Positions 49,645 through 58,815 of a stretch of 64,000 bases of DNA are shown in pieces. The stretch spans positions 434,001 to 498,000 of the forward strand of contig NZ_JAHVKE010000001.1 of NCBI RefSeq assembly GCF_019800885.1, written 5' to 3'. Each line of letters starts with the position of its first letter. The first letter of the stretch is position 1. Below the pieces are notes generated by a model. The model worked only from the letters and a program-made list of their open reading frames with translations. It did no database searches and had not been told where the DNA came from. The position numbers and the translations under genes were made by a program. This stretch comes from Maritalea mobilis (GTDB taxonomy: Bacteria; Pseudomonadota; Alphaproteobacteria; Rhodobacterales; Rhodobacteraceae).

Positions 49645-51002
49645 GGCGTCAGCGGCAGGGTGATGTCCACGGCCAGCCCGCGCTCGGTCGGGGGCAGGGC
49701 CAGCCTGCCGCCATGCCGTTCGGCCACGGCCTCGGCGATGGACAGCCCAAGGCCCGTGCCGTCGCCGGCCTCGGCCTGACCGAACCGGGCCAAAACCGCT
49801 GCATGCTGGGATCGCGGCACGCCGCGCCCATCGTCGCGCACCGAGAGCGTCACGCGCCCGCGCGTCGCGGTGGCGGAGACGTCGACGCGGCTTAGACCTG
49901 GGCCACCGTGCTTGAGCGCGTTGTCGATCAGGTTTGTCAGGGCCTCGCCCAACAAGACGCGATCGGCCGGGATGGGCGGCAGATCCTCGGGCAGATCGCA
50001 CCCAAGCGACACACCAAGGCGCGCGGCCTCGGCCTCGTGCGGGCGGAATACCGTTTGCACGAGATGGGGCAGGGAGATGTCGCCGAAGTCCAACGGCGCG
50101 GCATCCGATTGCACGCGTTCCAGCGTCAGAAGCCGGTTGGCCAGATCGCTGGCGTGTTGCGCCGACAGGACGAGGTCCTCGGCGCGTTCACGGGCGCGTT
50201 CGCCATCGGGGGCCGATCGCACGGCCTCGGCCATCGCCAGCACTCCGGCAATCGGGTTTCGCAACTGGTGCGCGGCGTTGGAAATGAGGGTGCGTTGGGC
50301 CTCCATGGCGTGTGTCACCTGCCCGAACAGGGCATTCAGACGTCGGACAAGGCCCTGCACCTCTTCCGGCACGGCGCGTTGGATGGGGCTGAGGTCATCC
50401 AGCCCGCGCCGCGAAATCGCATCTTCCAGATCGACCAGCGGCCGCAAGCCGATCACCACGCCGAACCAGACCACCAGCGCCAACGCCCCAAGGATCAGGC
50501 CAAGGATCACGATGGTGCCCCAGATCAGCTGGGCCTGGAACGCGTCACGCACCGCCACCTCCTGCCAGACGGTGTAGGTATAGGTGCCCGAGATCCCGTC
50601 CAGCGTGGCAAGGTCCGCGAGGCGCAGCCCCCGTACCGCGCGCCCGTTATAGACGGAGTCAAAATACTGGATCCCGTCGGCGGGCATGATCTCGCTGTGC
50701 GGAACCGGGGGGCTGGAGTATCCCGTCACGTAGACCCCGTCGGGCGCATAGACGTGGTAAAACACCGGCCCGCCCGAGGTGTCGGAGAGCAGGTCGCGCG
50801 TTTCGATGGAAATCGCGTCGCCGCCCGAGCGCGCCACGTCGCCCACGATGGCCAGCGCCGTGGTCAGAAGCGAACGGTCGAACACATCCCTGGCCGTCTG
50901 GCGCGACTGCTCGACCTGCCAGATGCCAATCGCGGCGCCGAGCGCCATGAGGGGCAACAGGATGATGAGCGTCAGGCGCAGACGAAGTGACCGGCTTGTC
51001 AT
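49626..51002 (-). CDS. tctE: sensor histidine kinase, TctE-like
   Basis: A 458-residue membrane kinase. TM1 is at about 8-27, a periplasmic 2CSK-type sensor domain at about 30-155, TM2 at about 160-185, then HisKA with NAAHQLRNPIAGVL (H245) and HATPase. This is the TctE branch that senses tricarboxylates. It overlaps the response regulator gene by 4 bp and lies beside a Tct transporter, so it most likely reports the TctC substrate. Confidence 0.87.
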   Translation of the reverse strand: MTSRSLRLRLTLIILLPLMALGAAIGIWQVEQSRQTARDVFDRSLLTTALAIVGDVARSGGDAISIETRDLLSDTSGGPVFYHVYAPDGVYVTGYSSPPVPHSEIMPADGIQYFDSVYNGRAVRGLRLADLATLDGISGTYTYTVWQEVAVRDAFQAQLIWGTIVILGLILGALALVVWFGVVIGLRPLVDLEDAISRRGLDDLSPIQRAVPEEVQGLVRRLNALFGQVTHAMEAQRTLISNAAHQLRNPIAGVLAMAEAVRSAPDGERARERAEDLVLSAQHASDLANRLLTLERVQSDAAPLDFGDISLPHLVQTVFRPHEAEAARLGVSLGCDLPEDLPPIPADRVLLGEALTNLIDNALKHGGPGLSRVDVSATATRGRVTLSVRDDGRGVPRSQHAAVLARFGQAEAGDGTGLGLSIAEAVAERHGGRLALPPTERGLAVDITLPLTPQRPTA

Positions 51003-51682
51003 GGGGTCGCCGTATCCTCGACGAGCCCGATGGCGTAGCCCAGCCCGCGACGCACCCGGATCGTCACGCCATGGGGTTTCAGCCGCTTCCTCAGCCTGGA
51101 GATATGGACCTCGATCGCGCTTTCCTCGACATCCGCGCCGGTCCCGTAAACGTGGTCGAGCAGGTCATGTTTCGGCACGATCCGCCCCTCGGCCAACAAC
51201 AGCGATTCCAGGACACTGATCTCGCGGCGGGGCAGGGCATGGATCTCGCCCGCGATCGCCACCTGCCGCCCGTCGAGATCGAGGCTGAGGGGGCCAAGGC
51301 GCAGGGCAGGGCGGTGGTTGCGATCCAACCGCCGCGAGAGCGCCCGCACCCGGGCCTCCAGCTCGGCCATGGCGAAAGGTTTGACGAGGTAATCGTCCGC
51401 GCCCGCGTCCAGCCCCTCGACCCGGTCATGGGTTTCCGACCGCGCGGTCAGCAGCAGAACCGGTCGCCCATCGCCGCGCGCGCGCATCGCGCGCAGGATC
51501 GAAAGCCCGTCCATGCGGGGCAGGTTGATGTCCAGAATCACCAACTCGCCGCCACCGCCGCGCAGGAACTCATCCGCCGCCAAACCGTCGGAAAGCACGT
51601 CGATTGCATGACCTAAATCCTGCAACCTATAGGTGATCCCCTTCGCAAGGCTCTGATTATCTTCAATAAGTACGATCCGCAT
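50999..51682 (-). CDS. tctD: OmpR-family response regulator, TctD-like
   Basis: A 227-residue regulator with a receiver (D51 in VILDINLPRMDG, K in LVKPF) and a winged-helix output domain (SAIEVHISRLRKRLK, VRRGLGYAI). It is divergent from tctC, with a 144-bp gap that includes GCGAA-AGC-TTCGC at 51705-51717 as a possible half of an operator. Together with tctE it should induce the tctC-tctAB operon. The ATG at 51682 gives the standard MRIVLIEDN start. Confidence 0.88.
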   Translation of the reverse strand: MRIVLIEDNQSLAKGITYRLQDLGHAIDVLSDGLAADEFLRGGGGELVILDINLPRMDGLSILRAMRARGDGRPVLLLTARSETHDRVEGLDAGADDYLVKPFAMAELEARVRALSRRLDRNHRPALRLGPLSLDLDGRQVAIAGEIHALPRREISVLESLLLAEGRIVPKHDLLDHVYGTGADVEESAIEVHISRLRKRLKPHGVTIRVRRGLGYAIGLVEDTATP

Positions 51683-51826
51683 GGGTACGAGATTCCTTAA
51701 CGCGGCGAAAGCTTCGCGCAAGGTTGGCAGGTCAGGGTTTCCGCATCAAGCCGGGTTTGACGGTAACGGGCGCTTGTCCCGATGCCGCTGGAGGGAGCCC
51801 CCGGCTGTAACTGGGAGGACTACTGA

Positions 51827-52936
51827 ATGACTATTTCCACCACGCGCCGGATCGCCGGCGCGGTGGCCATGCTGGCCGCCAGCACCGCGATGACGAGCAC
51901 CGCCTTTGCCGAGGCCCATGGCGGCGTCAGCTTCGAAGGCGAGACCATCGAATACGTGATCCCGTTCTCGGAGTCGGGCGGGTCGGCCCGTTGGGCGAAC
52001 TTCTTTGCCCCGCTTCTGAGCGAAGCCCTGCCGGGCAACCCGACGGTCGTCGTGCGCTACCGTCCGGGCGCGGGCTCGACCAGTGGCGCCAACTGGTTCC
52101 AGGAACAGACCACCGATGACGGCACGCTGATCTTCGGCACCTCGGGCTCGACGCAGTTCCCCTACCTGCTGGGCGATCCGCGCGTGCGCTACGAATACAA
52201 CGACTGGCAGGTCGTGCTCGTCTCGGGCACCGGCGGCGTGGCCTACCTGCCTGACGAACTGGCCGGCCTGATGGACGGGCTGGACGCGACCGGACTGCAG
52301 GACACCGACTTCATCTGGGGCAGCCAGGGGGCGACCCGCCTCGACCTCGTGGCCAACCTGGCCTGGGAAATGCTTGGCATGAATGTCGAGCCTGTCTTCG
52401 GGATCGAGGGCCGCGGCGACGGGCGCCTGATGTTCGAGCGCGGCGAGGCCAATATCGACTACCAGACCTCGTCGGCCTACCTGCGGTCCGTGATGCCGAT
52501 GGTCGAGGCCGGTATGGCCGTGCCGATGATGACCTGGGGTGCGCTGGATGACGAAGGCAATATCGTCCGCGATCCGACCTTCCCCGACATTCCGACCTTC
52601 GCCGAGGTCTGCGAGGCGACGCCGGCTTGCGAAACCGAGGGCCCCGCATGGGATGCCTGGGTGGCGTTCTTCACCGCCGGCTTCCCGGCTCAGAAGATGA
52701 TCTTCCTGCCGGGCAGCACGGATCAGGCCATCGTCGATGCCTATACCGATGCGCTGAACGAGATCATCGCGCGTCCGGATTTCGCGGAAATGGCGGAAAC
52801 CACGCTCGGCGATTACCCGCAGATGACGGGGGCGGCGGCGCAGGCGGCCTTCCGCCTTGGCACGCAGGTTGATGACAGCGCCCGCGAGTTCGTCATCAAC
52901 TGGCTCGAGGAAAGCTACGGCGTCACCCTCGACTGA
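51827..52936 (+). CDS. tctC: tripartite tricarboxylate transporter substrate-binding protein, TctC family
   Basis: A 369-residue periplasmic protein with a signal peptide of about 28 residues (ending AFAEA) and the TctC/Bug fold; VRYRPGAGSTSGANWFQEQT near residue 77 is the usual ligand-binding loop. It captures a carboxylate for the TctA-TctB membrane unit. A GGGAGG lies upstream of the ATG. The ligand is unknown; the neighbouring enzymes point to a tricarboxylate or similar acid. Confidence 0.9.
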   Translation: MTISTTRRIAGAVAMLAASTAMTSTAFAEAHGGVSFEGETIEYVIPFSESGGSARWANFFAPLLSEALPGNPTVVVRYRPGAGSTSGANWFQEQTTDDGTLIFGTSGSTQFPYLLGDPRVRYEYNDWQVVLVSGTGGVAYLPDELAGLMDGLDATGLQDTDFIWGSQGATRLDLVANLAWEMLGMNVEPVFGIEGRGDGRLMFERGEANIDYQTSSAYLRSVMPMVEAGMAVPMMTWGALDDEGNIVRDPTFPDIPTFAEVCEATPACETEGPAWDAWVAFFTAGFPAQKMIFLPGSTDQAIVDAYTDALNEIIARPDFAEMAETTLGDYPQMTGAAAQAAFRLGTQVDDSAREFVINWLEESYGVTLD

Positions 52937-52951
52937 CGTGTTTTACCCTTC

Positions 52952-52978
52952 CGGCCCGCGCGACCATTGCGCGGGCCG
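52952..52978 (+). terminator. stem-loop between tctC and tctAB, probable attenuator or mRNA stabiliser
   Basis: CGGCCCGCGC (52952-52961) pairs perfectly with GCGCGGGCCG (52969-52978) around a 7-nt loop. There is no T-run, so it probably allows partial read-through and protects the tctC message, giving more binding protein than permease. Confidence 0.55.
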
Positions 52979-53058
52979 ACCTTCTTTCGGTGGGGCGGGC
53001 GCGATGTGCCCTGCCAACCTGCTGACCCCCGGGTCGACCCTGATCAAGGATGTTCGTG

Positions 53059-55077
53059 ATGGAGCTGCTCGCTACGGCGGGACCGGCGCTGAGTGATGCG
53101 CTTGTTCTGATCTTCCAACCGCAACAATTGGCGTTCCTCGTGCTGGGCGTCCTGCTGGGCCTGTCCGTGGGCGTGTTTCCCGGTCTCGGCGGCATCGCGG
53201 GCCTCAGCCTTGTGCTGCCCTTCATCTTCGGGATGGACCCGGTCTCTGGCCTTGCGCTGATGGTCGGCTTGATCGCGGTGGTGCCGACATCAGACACCTT
53301 TGCGAGTGTGCTGCTTGGCATCCCTGGATCGACGGCGAGCCAAGCCACGGTGCTGGACGGCTTTCCCTTGTCGAAAAAGGGCGAGGCGGCCCGCGCCCTG
53401 TCGGCGGCGTTCATATCCTCGCTCTTCGGCGGCATCCTCGGGGCGATCGTCCTGACCGCCTTCATCCTGATCGCGCGGCCCCTGATCCTCGCCTTCGAAA
53501 TCCCGGCGATGCTCGCCGTGACGCTTCTGGGGCTGTCGATGGTGGCCATCCTCGCTGGGCGCATCCCGCTGAAGGGGATCGTCGCCGCGGGCCTTGGCCT
53601 GATGCTAGGAACGGTTGGCGAGGCCGGGGCGGGCGGGTCGCTGCGCATGGCCTCCTACGATATTCCCTACCTCCTCGACGGGTTCAGCCTCGTGATCGTG
53701 GGCCTTGGCATCTTCGCCATCCCCGAGATCGTGGCCCTGTTGCGCCAGGACCGAGCGATCTCGGAATCCGGGGACCTCGGCAAGGGCTGGCTGCATGGCA
53801 TCCGCGATTGGTGGGCCAACAAGTGGCTGTCGGTCCGGTGCTCGGCCATCGGCGTGCTGGTGGGCGTGATCCCGGGCCTCGGCGGTTCGGTCGTCGACTG
53901 GATCGCCTATGGCTTCACCGTGCAATCCTCCAAGGACAAGTCGCAATTCGGCAAGGGCGACATCCGCGGCGTCGTCGGCCCCGAAAGCTCGAACAACGCC
54001 AAGGAGGGCGGGGGCCTCGTGCCGACGCTGATCTTCGGGATTCCCGGTTCGGGGTCCATGGCGGTGTTTCTCGGCGGTATCGCGCTTCTGGGGTACGATC
54101 CCGGCCCGCACATGGTGCGCCATAACCTCGACATCACCTACACGATCGTCTGGTCGCTGGCCCTCGCGAACGTCGTGGGCGCGGGCCTGTGCATCCTGCT
54201 TTCCAACCAGATCGCCAAGCTGACGACGATCCGCTTCACGCTGGTCGCGCCGTTCTTGTTCATGATCATCGCCTTCGCGGCGTTCCAGTCGCGCCAGTCC
54301 CTCGGGGACCTGGTGGCGCTGATGGGCATCGGCATGCTGGGCATCCTGCTGCGCCGGTTCGAGTTCTCGCGCCCGGCCTTCCTGATCGGCTTCGTGCTGT
54401 CGCACCAGGCCGAGGCCTTCGCCAACCAGGTCTACCAGATCGCCGGCGCGCGCCTGCGCTCCTCGGGGATGGAGGGCATGCTGGACTACATTGCCTCGCC
54501 CCTGGTCCTGTCGATCCTCGCCCTGACCGCGGTTTCGATCTTCATCGGCATCAAGCAGGGCAAGCACGTGTTGGGCAATGACCAGCCCCCCACCGGTGCA
54601 AAACGCGCCCCGGTGATCTTCCTGGCGGCGCTGACGGTCTATGTCGCGGTCGCGCTCTGGGACGCGTTCACGATCCGCTACACCGGCGACAAGGTGTTCC
54701 CGCTGACGGTCGGCACCATCACGCTGATCGGTGCGCTTCTGCTGCTCTTGCAGATGCGCCGGGCGCCGGAAACGCATGCGCTCTTTGCCGATAACGAGCA
54801 GGGCGGCGAGGATGGCTCGGCCCCGTATGGCCTATGGGCCACGCTTGGCTGGTTCGCGTTTCTGCTCGGGCTCTCGGCGCTTTTCGGCTTCATCATCGCG
54901 CTGGCGATCTTCCTTCTGACCTTCCTGCGCATTCGGGCGCGCATTGGCTGGGTCCAGACCCTGATCCTGACCGGCGCCGGGATCGCCCTGATGCTGATCC
55001 TTGCGGGCACGCTTGGCCGTGATTTCCCGGCTGGCCTGTTGCAGGAATTCTTCGATCTCCCCTGGCCCTTCACCTGA
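53059..55077 (+). CDS. fused TctA-TctB tripartite tricarboxylate transporter membrane protein
   Basis: A 672-residue protein. Residues 1 to about 500 are TctA (about 11-12 helices, with GLSVGVFPGLGGIAGLSLVL, LLGIPGSTASQATVLDG and GIPGSGSMAVFLGGI). Residues about 510-672 are a TctB-like small subunit with four helices, beginning near APVIFLAALTVYVAVALWD. The genes are usually separate, so this is a fusion. The ATG at 53059 has AAGGA at good spacing; an ATG at 53050 lies too close to that site. Confidence 0.88.
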   Translation: MELLATAGPALSDALVLIFQPQQLAFLVLGVLLGLSVGVFPGLGGIAGLSLVLPFIFGMDPVSGLALMVGLIAVVPTSDTFASVLLGIPGSTASQATVLDGFPLSKKGEAARALSAAFISSLFGGILGAIVLTAFILIARPLILAFEIPAMLAVTLLGLSMVAILAGRIPLKGIVAAGLGLMLGTVGEAGAGGSLRMASYDIPYLLDGFSLVIVGLGIFAIPEIVALLRQDRAISESGDLGKGWLHGIRDWWANKWLSVRCSAIGVLVGVIPGLGGSVVDWIAYGFTVQSSKDKSQFGKGDIRGVVGPESSNNAKEGGGLVPTLIFGIPGSGSMAVFLGGIALLGYDPGPHMVRHNLDITYTIVWSLALANVVGAGLCILLSNQIAKLTTIRFTLVAPFLFMIIAFAAFQSRQSLGDLVALMGIGMLGILLRRFEFSRPAFLIGFVLSHQAEAFANQVYQIAGARLRSSGMEGMLDYIASPLVLSILALTAVSIFIGIKQGKHVLGNDQPPTGAKRAPVIFLAALTVYVAVALWDAFTIRYTGDKVFPLTVGTITLIGALLLLLQMRRAPETHALFADNEQGGEDGSAPYGLWATLGWFAFLLGLSALFGFIIALAIFLLTFLRIRARIGWVQTLILTGAGIALMLILAGTLGRDFPAGLLQEFFDLPWPFT

Positions 55078-55084
55078 GGTTTCC

Positions 55085-56173
55085 ATGACGACGCAAACTC
55101 CCGTTCCCTTCTGGTTTCTGCGTGGCGGCACATCGCGCGGACCCTATTTCCGGCGCGCGGATCTGCCCGAGGATCTGGACCAGCTGGCAAAGGTGCTGTG
55201 CCAGGTGGTCGGCGCGGGTAACCCGCGCAATATCGACGGCCTTGGCGGCGGCGTGGCGGTGACCACCAAGACCGCCATGCTGTCGAAATCGGAAGAGCCG
55301 GGCATCGACGTGGACTATTTCTTCGCCCAGGTCGCGGTCGAGGAAGAGCTTGTCGATTATGGGCCGACCTGCGGCAACATCCTCGTGGGCGTCGGACCGG
55401 CGGCCATCGAGATGGGGCTGGTCGAGGCGCGCGACGGCGAAACCCCGGTGCGCATCCGTGCGGTCAACACCGGGGCAACGGTCGAGGCGCTGGTGCAGAC
55501 ACCGGGCGGACAGGTCGAGTATCGCGGCGATGTCGCGCTCGATGGTGTGCCGGGCACGGCGGCGCCCGTGGGGTTGAACTTCCTCGACGTGGTCGGCTCC
55601 AAGACCGGGGCGATGTTTCCGACCGGCAACCGTATCGACGTGATCGACGGGGTGGAAGTGACCTGCATCGACGTCGCCATGCCGATGATGATCGCCCGGG
55701 CGGCGGATTTCGGGGTGACCGGTTACGAGACGGTCGAGGCGCTGAACGAGAACAAGGACCTCTTCGCGCGGATGGAGGCGATCCGCCTCAAGGCCGGCGA
55801 GATGATGGGAATGGGCGATGTGACCAAGTCCGTCACGCCCAAGATCGGCCTGATCGCGCCGCCCAAGGGCAACGGGCATTTCGCGGCGCGCTATTTCATG
55901 CCGTGGGACACGCACCCGACCCTGGCGGTCACCGGCTCGCAATGCCTCGCCTCCTGCGCGCTGATGCCGGGGACGGTGGCCGAGGGCGTCGTGAAACCCA
56001 TTCCACCGTCGCCCGCCCGCGTGCTGATCGAACACCCGATGGGCGAGATGGAAGTCACCCTGACCTATGGCGATGGCCCCAGCTTCCAATCGGCGGGGCT
56101 GATCCGCACCGCGCGCCTGATCGCGCGGGGCGAGGTGATGGTCGATCCGGCCCTGATGGGGCCTGCGTCGTGA
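55085..56173 (+). CDS. PrpF family isomerase (4-oxalomesaconate tautomerase / aconitate isomerase-like)
   Basis: A 362-residue PrpF-fold protein (PF04303) with FLRGGTSRGPYFRRADLP at the start, containing the lysine/cysteine-type active site region GPTCGNILVGVGPAA in the middle, and WDTHPTLAVTGSQCLA near the end. The family moves double bonds in unsaturated tricarboxylates: cis/trans-aconitate (PrpF), oxalomesaconate (LigU, GalD), methylaconitate. Seven bp after tctAB, and overlapping the next gene by 4 bp. No gallate or protocatechuate 4,5-cleavage genes are near, so an aconitate-like substrate is favoured. Confidence 0.82.
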   Translation: MTTQTPVPFWFLRGGTSRGPYFRRADLPEDLDQLAKVLCQVVGAGNPRNIDGLGGGVAVTTKTAMLSKSEEPGIDVDYFFAQVAVEEELVDYGPTCGNILVGVGPAAIEMGLVEARDGETPVRIRAVNTGATVEALVQTPGGQVEYRGDVALDGVPGTAAPVGLNFLDVVGSKTGAMFPTGNRIDVIDGVEVTCIDVAMPMMIARAADFGVTGYETVEALNENKDLFARMEAIRLKAGEMMGMGDVTKSVTPKIGLIAPPKGNGHFAARYFMPWDTHPTLAVTGSQCLASCALMPGTVAEGVVKPIPPSPARVLIEHPMGEMEVTLTYGDGPSFQSAGLIRTARLIARGEVMVDPALMGPAS

Positions 56174-57816
56174 AAACCTTTGATGTGATCGCAAAATCCG
56201 TCGCGCAAGAGGGCGTGCGCGACTGCTTCGCGCTTCTGGGCGATGCCAACATGAATTTCGCAACCCGACTGGCCGAGGCCGGCACGCGGATGATCTACGT
56301 GCGCCACGAACACTGCGCCGTCGCCGCCGCCATGGCCTATGCGCGCAAGACCGGGGAAACGGGCTTTGCCACGGTGACCTGCGGGCCGGGCCTGACGCAA
56401 TTGATGACAGCCCTTCCGGCGGCTGTTCGGGCGCGCTTGCCCTTGGTCGTGTTGGCGGGTGAGGCGCCGTTGAAATCCGGCTGGTACAACCAGGCGATTG
56501 ATCAAGCGCCCTTCGTCACCGCCACGGGGGCCGCCTATCACAGCCTCCACTGGCCCGACCGGATGCCCGTCGCGATCCGCGACGCCTTCGCCCAGGCGGC
56601 ACGGGAACGTCGCCCTGTCGTGCTGGGCATTCCCTTCGACCTCCAGAACCGCGACTGGACCGGGGCAGGGGATCTGCCACCGCCCTCGTCCGAGATTGCG
56701 CCCATCGTGTCGCCGATGCCGCCGCATCCCGACGATATCGCGCGCGCGGTGGCACTTGTGTCGGACGCAAAGCGCATCGTCGTGATGGCCGGCATGGGCG
56801 CGGTCGAGGCCGAGGCCGGCGCGGCCTGCCGGATGCTGGCCGAGAAAACCGATGCGCTGCTGGCCACGACCCTGCCTGCGCGGGGCCTCTTCCATGACGA
56901 TCCGTTCAACCTGAACGTCGCGGGCGGGTTCAGCCACGAGGTTGCGCGCGACTGCTTCGCCGGGGCCGATCTGGTGATTGCGGTGGGCTGTTCGCTGGCG
57001 CGGCATAATGCCGATGGCGGCACCCTCTGGCCCAAGGCCCGCGTGCTCCAGATCGACACCGATCCGATCAGCCTGTCGCAGGGCCGTGTGGCTGCCGACG
57101 CGCATCTGCGCGCCGACGCGAAGCTGGGGGTCGAGGCGCTGTGCGCAGCACTGGCCTCCAGACCGGCGGAGTGGCGCAGCGACGAGATGGCCGAGCGCAT
57201 CGCCACCGCGTCGCCTGACAGCACCGCCTTCGAGATCGAGCCGGGCCTGCATGACCCGCGTGCTGTGGTCGCCGCCCTCGACGCCGCGCTGCCCAGGGAC
57301 TGGCAGATGGTGAACTCCTCCGGCCATTGTTCCTTCTTCTTTGCGCATATGCCCGCCCGCCCGCAGGAGAAGTTCCTCACGATCCGGGAGTTCGGCGCCA
57401 TCGGCAACGGCATCTCCTTCGCCATGGGCACCGCCGTCGCTTGCCGCGGCGACACGGTGGTGCTGTTCGATGGCGATGGCAGCCTGCTCATGCACATCCA
57501 GGAGTTGGAGACCATCGCCCGCCATGGCCTGAACATACTGACCATCGTGATGAATGACGGCGCCTATGGCTCGGAGATCCACAAGCTGCGCGCCGAGGGC
57601 CTGTCCGACGAGGGCGCCGTGTTCGGCCGTCCCGACCTTGCCGCCGTCGCGCGCGGCTTCGGGATGGGGGGCGAGACGATCACCGACCTTGCCGCGATCC
57701 CCGATCTGGTCGAAAAATTCGCGCAGACAGGCGGGGCTGCCGTCTGGGATGTGCCGGTCTCGGACAAGGTCTATTCGCCGCTCATCGCCCGCGCGCATCC
57801 TCCCAAAGGTCACTGA
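56170..57816 (+). CDS. thiamine-diphosphate enzyme (acetolactate synthase/decarboxylase-like)
   Basis: A 548-residue three-domain ThDP enzyme starting with GTG, which overlaps the isomerase stop (GTGA). Cofactor glutamate is E47 (VRHEHCAVAAA); the ThDP motif runs from G435-D436-G437 to N462-D463 (VMNDGAYG). It is not a typical acetolactate synthase: it pairs with a transporter and a 2-hydroxyacid dehydrogenase, so it may decarboxylate a 2-oxo acid formed in the pathway or carboligate it. The substrate is unknown. Confidence 0.85.
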   Translation: MKTFDVIAKSVAQEGVRDCFALLGDANMNFATRLAEAGTRMIYVRHEHCAVAAAMAYARKTGETGFATVTCGPGLTQLMTALPAAVRARLPLVVLAGEAPLKSGWYNQAIDQAPFVTATGAAYHSLHWPDRMPVAIRDAFAQAARERRPVVLGIPFDLQNRDWTGAGDLPPPSSEIAPIVSPMPPHPDDIARAVALVSDAKRIVVMAGMGAVEAEAGAACRMLAEKTDALLATTLPARGLFHDDPFNLNVAGGFSHEVARDCFAGADLVIAVGCSLARHNADGGTLWPKARVLQIDTDPISLSQGRVAADAHLRADAKLGVEALCAALASRPAEWRSDEMAERIATASPDSTAFEIEPGLHDPRAVVAALDAALPRDWQMVNSSGHCSFFFAHMPARPQEKFLTIREFGAIGNGISFAMGTAVACRGDTVVLFDGDGSLLMHIQELETIARHGLNILTIVMNDGAYGSEIHKLRAEGLSDEGAVFGRPDLAAVARGFGMGGETITDLAAIPDLVEKFAQTGGAAVWDVPVSDKVYSPLIARAHPPKGH

Positions 57817-57828
57817 AAAGAGACGAAG

Positions 57829-58803
57829 ATGAAGGTCCATATCCTCGACGATTGGTTCGACACCCTGCGAACCCTGCCCAGTTTCGCCAAGCTCGACGGT
57901 CACGACGTGACGGTCTGGACCGATCATACCGAGGATATCGACACGCTTGCCGAGCGTCTGGCCGAGGCCGAGGCCCTGGTCCTGTTCCGCGAGCGTACTG
58001 CGATCACCGGCGCGCTGCTCGACCGTCTGCCGAAGCTGCAACTGATCTCGCAGCGCTCGGTCTATCCGCATGTCGATGTGGAGGGCTGCACCCGCAACGG
58101 CGTGCTGCTCTGTTCCAAGATGGGCGGCGGCGGGTTTTCCGTGGCTGCGGCGGAACTGACCTTTGCCCTGATCCTCGCCTCCGCGCGGCAGATCCCGCAA
58201 CAGATGGCCTCGCTCAAGGCTGGTAACTGGCAGTTGGGCGTCGGCCAGTCGCTGAGCGGGCGACGGCTGGGGCTATACGGCTACGGCAAGATCGCGGGGC
58301 AGGTCGCGAAATACGCCCGCGCCTTCGGGATGGAGGTCGTCTGGTGGGCCTCGGAGGACGGGCGCGCGCGAGCTAGGGCCGATGGCGAGACCGTGGCGGA
58401 CAGCCGCGAAGCCTTCTTCGCCGACAGCGATTTCGTCTCGGTCCATGTCCGGCTGAAGCCCGAAACCCGGGGCCTGATCACCGCCGCCGATCTGGCTGCG
58501 ATGAAACTCACGGCCAGCTTCATCAACACCTCGCGCGCGGGGCTGGTCGAGCCGGGGGCGCTTCTGGCGGCGCTTCAGGCCGGTCGCCCTGGACGCGTGG
58601 CCGTGGATGTGTTCGAGACCGAACCGCTGACCGACCCGGACGATCCGCTGATCAACCATCCCAATTTCATCGGCACCCCGCATATCGGCTTCGTCACCGA
58701 GGACGAGTTGGACACCCAGTTTGCCGATATCTACGACCAGATCGTCGCTTTCGCGGCAGGGGAGCCGATCCACATGATCAACCCCGAAGCCCAGGGGCGA
58801 TGA
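57829..58803 (+). CDS. D-2-hydroxyacid dehydrogenase family protein
   Basis: A 324-residue NAD-dependent enzyme with the nucleotide motif LGLYGYGKIAGQVAKYA near 145-161, the catalytic Arg in INTSRAGLV, the Glu in VDVFETEPL, and the His in GTPHIGFVT. It interconverts a 2-oxo acid and a D-2-hydroxy acid. It lies 12 bp after the ThDP enzyme and is presumably a step of the same pathway. Confidence 0.88.
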   Translation: MKVHILDDWFDTLRTLPSFAKLDGHDVTVWTDHTEDIDTLAERLAEAEALVLFRERTAITGALLDRLPKLQLISQRSVYPHVDVEGCTRNGVLLCSKMGGGGFSVAAAELTFALILASARQIPQQMASLKAGNWQLGVGQSLSGRRLGLYGYGKIAGQVAKYARAFGMEVVWWASEDGRARARADGETVADSREAFFADSDFVSVHVRLKPETRGLITAADLAAMKLTASFINTSRAGLVEPGALLAALQAGRPGRVAVDVFETEPLTDPDDPLINHPNFIGTPHIGFVTEDELDTQFADIYDQIVAFAAGEPIHMINPEAQGR

Positions 58804-58815
58804 GGCGCTCTGGCC

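Noticed and set aside
47851-50001. A 716-codon open frame antisense to ggt
   Set aside because: High GC makes long antisense frames common. The translation is rich in Arg, His and Gly with no domain, and the plus strand has a complete GGT.
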